A stretch of DNA of 64,000 nucleotides, from the NCBI GenBank assembly GCA_032622095.1, contig CP136069.1, positions 84,592,958-84,656,957 on the forward strand, read 5' to 3'. Source of the stretch: Siphonodentalium dalli (taxonomy: Eukaryota; Mollusca; Scaphopoda; Gadilida; Siphonodentaliidae). The notes below the pieces were generated by a model, which saw only the letters and a program-made list of their open reading frames with translations, did no database searches and had not been told where the DNA came from. Made by a program: the position numbers and the translations under genes. Below are positions 1 through 9,975 of the stretch, one piece after another (the first letter of the stretch is position 1; every line of letters starts with the position of its first letter).

Positions 1-245
1 ACTTAAATCCACTATAGTTAAAGATGGCTTCGGGGGTAAAAAATGTTTGATTCGAGTTGAGGAACCCACCAAAGATCAGATATCAATTCTTTAAATTTTT
101 CATTTCTCGAGATGTGTACTTATTTGTGGCCTGGCCAAATTTTTTGATAATCAAGTGATAATATGGCTATATATTTCATTGAACAATATGATGATAATTA
201 ACACTTTTTGGGAAATTTTACATCATAGTTGACAGATGTTAGCAT
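1..245 (+). repeat. Family Q interspersed repeat, copy 1
   Basis: Begins in or before the window. It shares the stretch from 'ggcttcgggggtaaaaa' through 'gataatatggc' with 30195-30505 and, in reverse, with 28110-28300. No terminal repeats or coding capacity are visible. The three dispersed copies support a repeat family of unknown class. Confidence 0.6.
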
Positions 246-278
246 TATAGGATAATTACATTTAGGCGGAAATGAACA

Positions 279-515
279 TTAACCCTTTCATAACAGGAGC
301 AGAGCTGGTGCAGCACTAAAAGACCCTGTGCCAGTACATTCTATTATATATATGAGTCTCCCATAGGGAACCTCGCACATATAAGAGAATGCACTGGATT
401 ACAAGGTCAAGGTAAGTATTGTTAGACCAATGCATTCTCTTATATATGTGAGGCTCTCTATGGAAGACAAAATTCACAAAAAATTTCAGGAAGCTCCAGT
501 TATGGAAGGATTTAA
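279..515 (+). mobile_element. Family A TTAA-flanked double-hairpin MITE, copy 1
   Basis: Starts TTAACCCTTTCATAAC and ends ATGGAAGGATTTAA. Inside are two hairpins whose arms read 'attctcttatatatg' and its complement. TTAA targets with CCCTTT ends are typical of piggyBac-type non-autonomous elements; that assignment is inference. No transposase is encoded. Confidence 0.75.
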
Positions 516-546
516 TAGGATAATTACATTTGGGCAGAAGTAAACA

Positions 547-988
547 TTAAAGTCCTTCTTAGTTTTTGAGTCGCCGAATATTTTTTTTATAGTGACTTGA
601 TATACGGTTTTAATAACAATCTATGGCATAAAATATGATTAAAATACTATAATTCATCACTATTTGAAACATCTGTGTCTCAGAAGATGCCCACATAGAA
701 ATAGAAAACTGATGAAGACTTCCCCCATCTGGCACCCAGAATGCAACAGAATTCAAACTTTATCAATGGAAGGGGAAGAACTCTATCTTTAATATATAGA
801 GTTATTTTTACTTCAATCTTGATGACAAAATGCGTTGGGAACTCAACAAAAACAACATGTCCACAGTTTATTACACCGGATAAGTTGATAATACAATGTT
901 TTGGAGCTTCCTCTTTCAAATGGTATATAATATGGCATGTATTTTATATGATGTAATCTGGGGGTTCGAAAATTAAGAGGGCCTTTAA
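547..988 (+). mobile_element. Family D element, copy 1
   Basis: Ends are TTAAAGTCCTTCTTAGTTTT and AATTAAGAGGGCCTTTAA, decayed forms of the family consensus TTAAAGGCCCACTTAATTTT. The middle includes 'cccagaatgcaacagaattc' and 'ttacaccggataagttg', shared with the other D copies. Non-coding. Confidence 0.65.
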
Positions 989-1409
989 CAACAATCTGTG
1001 CCATAAACTATGATTAAAATAATATTATCATCACCATTTGAAACATCTGTGTCTCAGAAGATGCCCATAGAGAAATAGAAAACAGCTGAAATCAGAGAAA
1101 GATTCCCCAATTTTGGCTCCCAGAATGCAACAGAATTCAAACTAAAGATATATTTTCAATGAAAGGGGAATAACTCTACCTTTAATATATCGAGTTATTC
1201 CGCCTCCATTGAAAAAAGTACACTTTTTACTACAATCTAGATGACAAAAACATGTTGGTAACTAAACAAAAACAACATGTTCACAGTTTATTACACCGGA
1301 TAAGTTGATAATACAATGTTTTGGAGATATCCTCTTTCAAATGGTATATAATATGGCATATATTTTATATATGTGATTTGGGGGTTTGAAAATTAAGTGG
1401 GACTTTAAT
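989..1409 (+). mobile_element. Family D element, copy 2 (tandem to copy 1)
   Basis: Follows copy 1 head-to-tail with almost no spacer and repeats the same order of landmarks ('catctgtgtctcagaag', 'gcaacagaattcaaac', a central palindrome around 'gagttattc', 'ttacaccggataag', 'attaagtgggac'). The two copies differ by scattered substitutions, so they are not a recent duplication. Confidence 0.65.
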
Positions 1410-1728
1410 TGTGCTCGAATCACACAGCAATTTATTTTTCAATCCTAGAATTGAAACTGCCGTTTTATTAGTTGAAATGGGAATGTTGGAATAATGATGT
1501 AATTGACATTCATATATGACATAATGAAATAGAAATGCTGGTACACTTGTTAATAACTTTGATGCGCTGGTCATACAATCAATTGATCCGCTTTGCAATG
1601 TCATATGCCTATCACATCTTGGTGCTATGGACAAGGTAATGCTTTTGAAGAGTAATTTAAATATACTTTGGAATAATTTGTAAGGCTCAATTTTATTTCC
1701 TGTTGATTTATTTCACTTAAATTCTTAT
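1410..1728. other. Unassigned spacer
   Basis: Roughly 320 AT-rich bases with only short chance reading frames. I see no repeat shared with the rest of the window and no splice-like coding block. Confidence 0.5.
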
Positions 1729-1955
1729 TCAACTCTTTCATGATGGGAGCTGCTCTGGTGCACTATTAAAGATCATGGGGCAGTGCATTCTCTTATATAT
1801 GCAAGTCTCCCATATGCAGCCTCGCATATATAAGAGAATGAAATGGCTTACAGGGTCAAGGTAAAAATTGTTAGGCCAATGTAATCTCTTACATATGCGA
1901 GGCTCCCTATGGGCACAGGGTTTACGCAAAATTTCAAGAATCTCCAGTCATAGAA
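1729..1955 (+). mobile_element. Family A MITE, copy 2 (decayed ends)
   Basis: Matches family A through 'catgatgggagctgctctgg' and both internal hairpins, but the 5' end reads 'caactctttc' instead of TTAACCCTTTC and the 3' TTAA is lost. An old copy. Confidence 0.7.
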
Positions 1956-2198
1956 TCTTCACAGGCTATAAACTAATATTTTTATTTGTGTGAATGGGAG
2001 TAAACATGCTGACAATTGCATTTTTCACTTTTACATGCATAGATTGTGGGCAGGGATGTACTGGCTAGATGGGGTTTGTTAGGGGGGTGTTCAACATAGA
2101 ATGTCAAACTGAAACATCCACCCTTGAAGACCAAAACCACTGATGTCCATTCATTTTATTGTAAAATTTTGGGCAAAAATTCACAGATTTTGTCAGGG

Positions 2199-2294
2199 TT
2201 AATAGACTCGCTACAGGACATTCATAAACTAGATGGTCACGGGCAATAGCAGGAGACCATTTAGTTTACGAATGTCCAGTAGCGAGTCCATTAA
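2199..2294. mobile_element. 96-bp TTAA-flanked hairpin
   Basis: TTAA at 2199-2202 and 2291-2294 bracket arms 'tagactcgctacaggacatt' and the near-perfect complement ending 'gcgagtcca', with a loop around 2240-2255. It shares its right TTAA with the adjacent element R. Size and target suggest a minimal piggyBac-type derivative; this is inference. Confidence 0.6.
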
Positions 2295-3827
2295 CACGTT
2301 GAGTGCCGGAAATCAATTAGTAATCTCGCCAGTTTGCCAAATCGTGGCAAGATAGATACCCTTAGTAGACCATAATTTGGCGTCAATGAAGCAAAAATTG
2401 GATGACGTCGCGACTTTAGATGACAGAAACAGCGATTGATAGTACTACACGATAACTCGTAGCCGGCACTGGCGGAAGGAATTTGGGTATTCCCACCACC
2501 AGTGCCAACTACGAGTTATCTCGTAGACACAATTGGACACGTTTGAGCAACAAATATGAAGTAGAATGTAACCCAAACAAGTTATTTTGGTGGTAAGCAT
2601 ATTTATGGAGGTGTGGGAGTCCTTGTGGTGGTAATAGTTTGTTATATAGCTAATTTGTGGCTGATGCACGGCGGAGCAAATTACTTATATATATGAGCAT
2701 GCATGCTACAGACGGCGAATCCGAAGTGGAATCGGGTGAACTTGTTTCCTGTGAGGATGAGTTTATTTCGTCCATACAGTAATGACTACGAGCATGCATC
2801 TTCTGTTGTTTCGGGTATTGTAAGTTATCTCCCATTTAGCCTGATTTAGGCCTATGCTATAGGGTTCCAAAGTATAGCCCAAACTAATAGTGTTGGAAGA
2901 ATTGTCAGCACAAAATTAAAACAAACCATGCAGCAGTAGCCAAATAGATCCCTGCACATTCAGGAGTGTGCTACATGTAACGATTCCATATAATCCATCC
3001 GTCTGGAAGTAAGTCACCCTTTACTGTAAACCTCTATGCTACACAAAACCATTTATCCGTACCTACGTAAGTAGAACAGTTCGATGAACAGCATGACGTC
3101 TAAAGTACGGTAATTGCTACGCTTTCCATTGTCCAACACGTTCGGAAGTGGGTAAAATGTTTGGGGATTAATTGTTCCGCTTTACTTGTAATATAAATAA
3201 TAAAATACCTAGCTCCCAAATGGAGTCGCACAGTGTATACAAAAACAACTGCTGTGTTCCCTAATAATGAGATAATGGTAGCATCAACGCGCATATAACG
3301 TCATGGATTATCCGCTTATCTTGTGTTGGATGCGTCCACTCGCACATGAGTGAGAGGGAACAGATTTGGCAGGCCTGTGTGACGTGTGTGGGTGGTTGTG
3401 CGAAGTTTCAATGTGTTGAAACACAACGATTAACCATTCCTCGAAACTCCCCCCTGACTTTGTTTGCGTGAACATTGTCAGTCTATTGAATACCAAAACC
3501 CCAGTCTAATTGCCCACACACAACTGCCTCTGGTGGTCACTCAGTGAGACAGTGTCAGCTGTATTCACTCACAACTGGACCATTTTGAGTAGAATATATG
3601 TGCTGATGATGCTCACTTCAGTTGAACGATGTAAGGGGAGCCACACTATTTATTTGATAAAATCACTGTTCTTATGTTCAGAGGCGGGTTTTCGTGGTGT
3701 ATCGACCTATCCCACTGCTTCCGTTTGTCAGTTACACGACATGGAAACCACTATGAGATAACTCGTAGTGGCAACCTGCGAAGGTTGAGAACTACGAGAT
3801 AACTCGTAGTGGCACTCAACGTGTTAA
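2291..3827. mobile_element. Element R: 1.5-kb TTAA-flanked element
   Basis: Terminal inverted repeats TTAACACGTTGAGTGCC and GGCACTCAACGTGTTAA define the element. Subterminal copies of 'acgagataactcgtag' lie near both ends (2450-2524 and 3749-3813) as palindromes. The TTAA target suggests a piggyBac-type element with its transposase deleted; only a short acidic open frame near 2693 might be residual coding sequence. Confidence 0.65.
2693..2782 (+). pseudogene. Possible acidic N-terminal remnant in element R
   Basis: A 29-codon frame from ATG at 2693 to TAA at 2780 is rich in Asp/Glu/Ser (fragment ESEVESGELVSCEDEF). Acidic N-termini are common in piggyBac-type transposases, and the frame lies inside a TTAA-flanked element. 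The match is compositional only, so this is weak. Confidence 0.2.
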
Positions 3828-4189
3828 ACAACTTAAAACACAGTTTTATAATATACAAGGAGAAATTACATTGATACAGATGAAAAATAATGATAAATGA
3901 GACGTTTACAAACGTTTTCCTGGGGGAAAATAGTCCTTGGTAGACAGGCATATACAGCTGCCCAGTACAGATTTGTTCAAAATTAAACTTCGATATTCAC
4001 AAACATATAATGCACCCAGGGCCGATAAGGTTCGAGGTGATTTATGTGATTGTCCGATCTACTTCATCCGTCAGACATTCCTGATTTCGGTATGATCCAT
4101 TCCATATCAGTTGAACATAAAATCTGCATTTTATATCCACCCGGAATGTGTCTTACTTCCGTCGACATGAATTGTAAGCTCAGCCACTT
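3828..4189. other. Spacer before the tyrosine-recombinase element
   Basis: AT-rich, with no recognised repeat. The true 5' end of the following retroelement may lie here, but I could not find a matching terminal repeat. Confidence 0.4.
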
Positions 4190-4198
4190 TTACATTAC

Positions 4199-4450
4199 AT
4201 GCGCACAATTCGTTGGGCAGCGGCAAAATGTGGGGGTTCGGCCTGGCGGGTGTACGATAACCAATTTCGGATGAAGTGGGATAGCAATACAGCTACACCT
4301 TGGGAGACCATTGACCCCAACATTTGGCTGCTGGTCATGACACCCCAGGTTTGGCAACCTCAGCAGCAGACACCACCCACTGCTAGTACTACCGGGGCGT
4401 GCGCCCACTTTGCCCACCCGACCATCCGTCCCAATACTGTCTGTTTTGAC
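4199..4450 (+). pseudogene. gag-like segment of the YR element
   Basis: Open frame with the pattern AWRVYDNQFRMKW, then PWETIDPNIWLLVM, a proline/glutamine-rich linker, and FDFNAKC. The aromatic-rich W-x-V-Y-D-x-Q-F-R block followed by a C-x-D-F-N segment resembles the domain upstream of zinc knuckles in animal YR elements; I recall this pattern rather than having searched it. The frame then degenerates and the expected Cys/His knuckle is not intact. No start codon can be trusted. Confidence 0.45.
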
Positions 4451-4672
4451 TTCAACGCCAAATGCAAGCTGCTTATGGCTCTGTTGTGCCAACTGGTCCT
4501 GCTGCTGCTATCTCACAATCTCCTTGCATGCTTCCTGGATCGCGTCTCGTGATAATGCTATTGATCACAGCCTATCTCATTTCCAGATGAAACGTTTCCA
4601 TCGACTGGCTCCGTCCACCAACACCATTTCCCAGGTACCGTCGGCACGTAACACTACTCTTGACTTCCTCCC

Positions 4673-5454
4673 GTGTGCCAAAAACACACCGCACATATCG
4701 CACCGCCATGCAGGCATTTCTCTGTTTCACACAACAGCATCGCTTGGCCACTTCATGGCCGCTTCCAGAACACGCTATTGCCGGTTTTATCGCGGGACTC
4801 CCAGCATTCTGCTTCGACAATTTCCACTTACCTGGCTGCTCTCGGTCGGCAACATAGACTACGGGGTTTGCGCGATTCCACCAAGACTTACCTCATTCGG
4901 CAACTATTAACCGGGGTCCGCCGCTTGACACCAGCATCCACGCGTCGTAGAGCTCCATTGACCATACCTTTGCTGCGTACCTTGCTCCGCGTTCTTCCTC
5001 ACATCGGCGTTTTTTGGATTGTTCCAAGTGGTGCGAACTGGCGGCTGTGTCCAAAGCCGACTTTGGGCATGCTATACATCTTCGCGATGTCTCGTTGAGC
5101 AGCGCCGCAATTGACATTTGGCTCAGGCATTCTAAAACGAACCAATGTTCCATGCCTGCCTACTGATCCCACTATCTGCGCGCGGCCATCATGCATTTCC
5201 CCTTTTGCAGCTCACGGCCAGGACTGTTCCTTTCTCACCCGGGTCAGACCCCGCTCACTGTCGCCCAGTTTCGGGCCGTGCTCCATCTGGCATTGCGTAC
5301 ATCCGGCACTCGGCAATATATCACGCCACACTCAATTCGTTCTGGTGGCGCTACATATCTGGCAAATCTGGGCACCTCTTACCATGCCATCCAACACCGG
5401 GGTCGTTGGTGGTCTGATGTTTGTCGTCGATACAGCCGCTCAACATCTGCTTAG
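4673..5454 (+). pseudogene. Tyrosine recombinase, frameshifted
   Basis: The N-terminal SAM-like part (STISTYLAALGRQ ... DSTKTYLIRQLL ... TIPLLRTLLRVLP) is readable at about 4820-5010. A shift to another frame near 5015-5045 gives ELAAVSKADFGHAIHLRD and WLRHSKTN, which could carry the catalytic Lys. A third frame from about 5191 holds PHSIRSGGATYLA (His and Arg), HRGRWWSD (second His/Trp) and a candidate nucleophilic Tyr in CRRYSRS. The order R-K-H-x-x-R-H/W-Y matches the family. At least two frameshifts make the copy inactive. Confidence 0.7.
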
Positions 5455-5577
5455 TCTCGTTTCAATAGCAATTATCTGGGTCTTGGGATCATCCCACGTC
5501 TACTGGGCTCACCAGCGTGCTGTGCGGCGTCCTGTTGGTCAACATCTCCAGCTATTCGATGGATCGGCACTTGTGGT

Positions 5578-6050
5578 ATGCACTGGGTTGACTTCCATGC
5601 CACCTTTGACCAGGAACTCGTAGCTTGCTCGCTATCTTGCCGCCCAACCCACATCGTCGTCCAGCTCGGCTGCAATGCCATCACAGCCGGTGGGTACAGT
5701 GCCTTACGCGCTAATGTCAAGCAGGAGCTCTCCTATGTGCAACAAACTGTATCGTCCTGCACCCTCATTTGGTCACACATCTTCCCGCGCCGCTATTGGC
5801 ATAATGCGCATCTCCAGTGTGTTGGTGCTCGGCAGCGCCGTAACTTTAACCAACGAATATTGGGTTTCGTCCTGCATCATGGAGCTGTGGCGTTAAACAC
5901 CCTGACATTTGCCGTTCTGACAAGGGCATGTTGCATACCGATGGTATCCATCTCTCCCCAATGATATCGGCAATGATATCTACTTGAACAGTCTCCAGGG
6001 TGCCTTGGAGACCTTCCTGACAACTGAAAGTCTGGTGTTCCCGGTGGATT
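5578..6050 (+). pseudogene. SGNH/GDSL-type hydrolase domain, frameshifted
   Basis: The frame from about 5640 reads THIVVQLGCNAITAGG, matching the block III pattern (G-x-N-D) with Asp replaced by Ala. It continues through LIWSHIFPRRYWHN, and in a shifted frame near 5925-5960 carries HTDGIHLSP, the terminal D-x-x-H block with catalytic Asp and His. The domain follows the recombinase, as in known YR elements with a hydrolase. Several frame shifts are present. Confidence 0.6.
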
Positions 6051-6080
6051 AAATGTATTATTGATGTTTTTGGGCATGGA

Positions 6081-6791
6081 GCTCCTGGTTTGGGGAAGTG
6101 TGTGTGCACTCTATGGCTGTCCTGTAGATAGTGGTAGTGTGTGTGTCGCCATAGCGTTATAGCCTGTCCGGTAACTTTGATGGGTGGCTTATCGGTGTTA
6201 GTAACCTAGTGTGTCTATGGACTGCTTATTCAGAGAGTGCTCTCTGTAGTGCCTGAGTGTGTTCTCACCAGGTCGGTGCTTAGCCACAGGGTGTTGGGCT
6301 GTCCAGTGGTCTCTCCTGCCTGTACCCGCATCACGCTCGTTGGGCCTCTCCCTGTTGGCTGTGTGTGCTTATATATACTGCTTAGTGGCGCCTCACAGCT
6401 CCTCTTAGACGTTTGCTCCGAATCGTACCGTATCTCGTCAGGCCATTCTCGTAATGCCCTGCGCTGTACAGCAGTGTTTCTTCAGCGTTTCTCTGCGTCG
6501 GCTTCTCGTCAGAGCTGAGGCTCTGTTATAAATTGGTTAAGTTGCGATTGGGCTATCTGCAGGACAAGCTTGTAAATAATGTTGCATTAAAGCTGAGATC
6601 ATACCCCACCCATGTGTTGTCGCTTAAATATCCCATGCGGTCAGAGAGTGCTCTCCGTAGTGCATAGACAATTAATACAGTAGTGGCAGGGCTGTCACTG
6701 GTAGGGGTGGGGTGTCTTGGATCAGAGTAATCACATATTAAATCTTTGTATTCACTGTAAATATAATGTACTGTATACACCCGTCAGTAAG

Positions 6792-6792
<1 letters not shown>
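6081..6792 (+). other. 3' non-coding tail of the YR element with a duplicated 24-mer
   Basis: The composition stays richer in G and T. 'cagagagtgctctctgtag' at about 6230 recurs as 'cagagagtgctctccgtag' at about 6641. Ngaro-type elements end in split direct repeats, so this pair could be one component; this is inference. No coding frame is convincing. Confidence 0.4.

Positions 6793-6837
<45 letters not shown>
6793..6837 (+). repeat. Poly(G) tract, 45 bases
   Basis: Uninterrupted run of G. Its length is likely unreliable in the assembly, and it may form G-quadruplex structure. Confidence 0.95.
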
Positions 6838-7739
6838 CTCTCAGTTCTATACATTTAGAATCATTTTGAATAAGGTTGTACATTTTGGGATTGATTTGTA
6901 AACACAATTGGGTTGAATGATGAGTTTACAGTCATTACTCCACATCCCATTGGATTTACTCTGATAGAGGTGTGAACACTAAGTGACACCTTTGATTTTA
7001 TTGAATTGATACCTCTTTGATTGATATAACAACTAAGAATAGAATAAGAAGTGTATAATTCACAACAATATTAACACAAGTGTTATACATCTTTATTATT
7101 TAAAAAAAACAACTTGAGAAAATAATAAAAGATGTGCTTGAGTATCTTCTCCTATTCTACAGGATAGAGACTTGAATGTATTCACCTTCCAAATGCTCAG
7201 AAATGGGAGTGGGCTTATCTACGAGGACCACCCCATGTTTTGTTTAGGGTCAAAAACCCAGACTGGGCTTATGTTCGAGGATGGGCTTATACTGACGGAT
7301 GTATACATTATATATACTGTCAACTCAATTATCTGTATTTTGGGCACGAATGCATTTTATGATATTTTGAATTGCGAATTATCAAAGTAATATCGTTCAG
7401 CACAGAAGAACAGTAACTCTATTATGATGAGATGTTATGTTTGAATGTGATAAATAAACTGGTATGCAAATTAACATGCTGCCTTTTCTGACAAGGAAAT
7501 GTATTATGTGGGGTTTATAATCAGTATGCAGATGTTTGTTATTGTGGGTGGGTCTTAGAAGTGAACTATTTCTCGAATAGAGGTCCCTGTGGGAGTTCAT
7601 TGTGCATATATTACATTGTGAGACATGACCATTTTAGATTACAAATGTTGACTTGTGGTATAAAGCATAGTACAAAATGATTTTGCCCACTTGGAGAAAT
7701 AGAAAGTCAAGTTAGAATAAAAGGCCGCTCGGCCACAGT
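6838..7739. other. Intergenic or intronic spacer
   Basis: AT-rich, with short chance frames only. The stretch 'gtgggcttatctacgagg' and 'ctgggcttatgttcgagg' at 7210-7285 is a small internal duplication. If the SLC17 gene continues leftward this is its intron. Confidence 0.4.
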
Positions 7740-8466
7740 GTCCCCCGAACCGGTGGCTTCATTTGGAGCGGAGGCTTTTTAGAAGTATACACTATGGATA
7801 AGACACTTGTGCATTGTCTCATTACTGACATGCATACAAATAACCAATCTTAAAAAAACTCTTAAAGTCAAAATATAACCTCAAATTGGCACAAAATGAA
7901 GAAAATTACAAGAAAAAGTCGAAAACCCATAACTCTGAGAACGGATCAAACTCAAATTCGAACATGACCTGTATCTTGATATGACTGATCCACATAAAAA
8001 CGGTATTTGCAATTAAAGGATCCAAACTTGAGATATCATCCGGAAACCGAAAAAGTGAAAAAAAATTCTAAGTAAAACAAGTCGAAAAAGGGCCACAACT
8101 CTCGTAAAAATGGGCGGAGCATACCCATATTCGAACTTGACCTGTACATAGGGCTGATAAACTCACGTACCAAATTTGGTTCAGATATGATCACAAAAAC
8201 TGAAGTTATCATCCGGAAACCAGAAAATTACAAGATTCTAAGTAAAAAGAGGGCCATAACTCTCGCAAAAATGGGCGGAGCAAACCCATATTCGAACTTG
8301 ACCTGTATTTTGGTCTGATAAATTCACCTATGAAATTCGCTTTTGATCTAATACCCGAAACTAAAGTTATCATCCGGAAACCATTTCTGGACGCACGCAT
8401 GGACGGCTCCACGGACGGACACCGGCTATTTTAATAGTCCCCCGAAATTATTTTTTTTCGGGGGAC
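7740..8466 (+). repeat. Family J repeat, copy 1 (GTCCCCCGAA ends)
   Basis: Bounded by GTCCCCCGAA and TTCGGGGGAC. Inside, a roughly 160-bp unit is repeated about three times, each with 'ggccataactctcg', 'atgggcggagc' and 'attcgaacttgacctg', ending in 'acggacgg'. Related copies are at 39646-40025 and 63817-64000. Confidence 0.65.
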
Positions 8467-8489
8467 AACAAAGGAGCTGGGTCTTAAAC

Positions 8490-8690
8490 ACTAAATATTT
8501 GTTAGAAAAACTATCATGACAATAACTACCTATTGTCAGCTTTTGATTCAGGCAAGAAATTTCCAACTGTTGAAAAATTTGACCAAATTTTTTTGCCACA
8601 AGTGTCCTTGAAGGCATCCTTTTAATCAGGAAATCCAGTAGTAAATGCCCCAAAATCATACCAGACAAAATGTTTGTCACCTAATCAGTA
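8490..8690 (-). pseudogene. Possible decayed SLC17-like exon beside exon 6
   Basis: The minus-strand frame includes NILSGMILGHLLLDFLIKR followed by SRTLVAKKFGQIF. This resembles the later SLC17 segment L-S-G...A-D-F-L-I-x-R...S-T-x-V-R-K-x-F. It begins only about 20 bases after the exon 6 donor, too short for an intron, and lacks a convincing acceptor. It could be an exon relic or chance; confidence is low. Confidence 0.25.
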
Positions 8691-8696
8691 GTATAC

Positions 8697-8830
8697 CTCT
8701 TCGGGTTTCATCGTTTCCTGTAGAGATGATACTATGTAGGTCTTTTCGTCTTCTGAGATTCTTGGGTGAACCTGTGGTGTGTCGGCCACAAAATACATCC
8801 ATATTACGAACCAGATTACACCAATACAAC
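8697..8830 (-). CDS. SLC17-like transporter, coding exon 6
   Basis: Acceptor AAAACAG at 8837-8831 and donor GAG/GTATAC at 8697/8696. Two bases complete the Gly codon split with exon 5, then 44 codons follow in phase, ending in phase 0. The sequence runs CIGVIWFVIWMYFVADTPQV and then HPRISEDEKTYIVSSLQ, matching the sixth helix and the cytosolic loop (D-T-P-x-x-H-P-R-I-S) typical of SLC17. The donor GTATAC is weak, and TGA follows four codons into the intron, so read-through would truncate the protein. No exon 7 was found between 8696 and 1. Confidence 0.88.
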
Positions 8831-9122
8831 CTGTTTTAAATAATACCATGAAAGCTATAACATGAACATGGGAAGAAGTAACATAGACAACATACTAGTC
8901 ATTTAAAGGATTACTATCCTCATGAAACAACAAAACTCTATCGGAAAGCCGGCCCTATTGTGATCACAATGATCCAAGTCCCATAAAAATCGCGTAATAA
9001 ATAAGCCAAGAAATAAATAAATAATACCACCACCGATTGTCGGCTATCTCCGTCGCAAAACCTTGCATGACGTCAAGCGAGGTAAACTAATTAAAAACAG
9101 GGAATCGGAGTCGGAGTTAATT

Positions 9123-9168
9123 ATGTCTACCTATATGGCGATGGAAAATCCGGAATCGACATCAGCGC
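9123..9168 (+). CDS. Candidate short first exon, antisense to the SLC17 gene
   Basis: ATG at 9123 opens 15 codons plus one base (fragment MSTYMAMENPEST) directly followed by a strong donor, GTGAGT at 9169. Three in-frame ATGs are present. No downstream partner exon was recognised on the plus strand, so this may be chance. Confidence 0.15.
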
Positions 9169-9686
9169 GTGAGTGTAATGGAATTACTGCGGGGCATATC
9201 AATGGCATTGTGTACACATGGTGAATTGTCATCGCGCGGTGAGTTATCTTCACTTGTGATTGGTCTTAAGTGCTGTTTGGAAAGTTACGGTATTGTTTTG
9301 ACAAAAAATATAGAGGGACGATTGAGCGGGGTAGATAACACTTTCGTATAAAGCTTATAAAAACACGAGCCGGCATGTGAACTTTATTCGGGTGCGTGTT
9401 CGCGATGTTGTTTTAATTTTCCGTATATATGCCCCGAGTGTCCCGTATTTACAATCATTCATTCATTCTAGTGACTCTCAGTTAGGCATATGCTGTATTC
9501 ATTTCCAAACGATGTTCGTTTACGTGACATTTGGCAGGATTTCTGTGGGAAACTCGTTGCGCAAAATCAGAAACCGATTACATATACCAAATAAAGAGCG
9601 TTTAATTTGACGAGTCAGTCATGGTTACGAATACATACAATTGCAGTTAAAGTGGGGAGTATGTTGATGAATAATTCACGATGACA

Positions 9687-9975
9687 ACTATTCTAAGTCC
9701 CCATTTCCTTCACCATGGCTCAATAAAGAGCGTTCCATGTTAAGAGTTTTCCTAATATGGTACGAATAAAAAGAGTTTAATAAAGCGGAAATTGCTATGA
9801 CAATGATGGAAGGATATATAAAGCATGCATATCGGAAGTTCATGTACATGTATTGACCTGTATTATTGTAATCAGTAAACAATCACTAGAACAACAGTTC
9901 TAAGTCGAGTCCCTTTACCTTGACACAATAAAGAGCGTTCACTATTACGATATATTGCGAATAAAGAGCACTTGA
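9687..9975 (+). repeat. Diverged tandem duplication with AATAAAGAGCG motifs
   Basis: 'ttctaagtcc...caataaagagcgttc...gtacgaataaa' at 9687-9775 recurs at 9891-9970 as 'ttctaagtcg...caataaagagcgttc...attgcgaataaa', about 205 bases apart. A further 'aaataaagagcgttt' lies at 9591, and an inverted form ('gctctttatt', 'ctctttattgtt') at about 22990-23025. Confidence 0.5.

Larger units (their letters stand above)
4190..6080 (+). mobile_element. Decayed tyrosine-recombinase retroelement (Ngaro/DIRS-like) with SGNH hydrolase
   Basis: A GC-richer block than its surroundings, with three broken coding segments in one order: a gag-like segment, a tyrosine recombinase, and an SGNH-type hydrolase. This order and the SGNH domain are known from Ngaro-type YR retroelements of fish and marine invertebrates. 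No reverse transcriptase or RNase H block was recognised, so the copy is internally deleted or belongs to a recombinase-only lineage such as Crypton-like elements. All frames carry shifts or stops. Confidence 0.7.
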
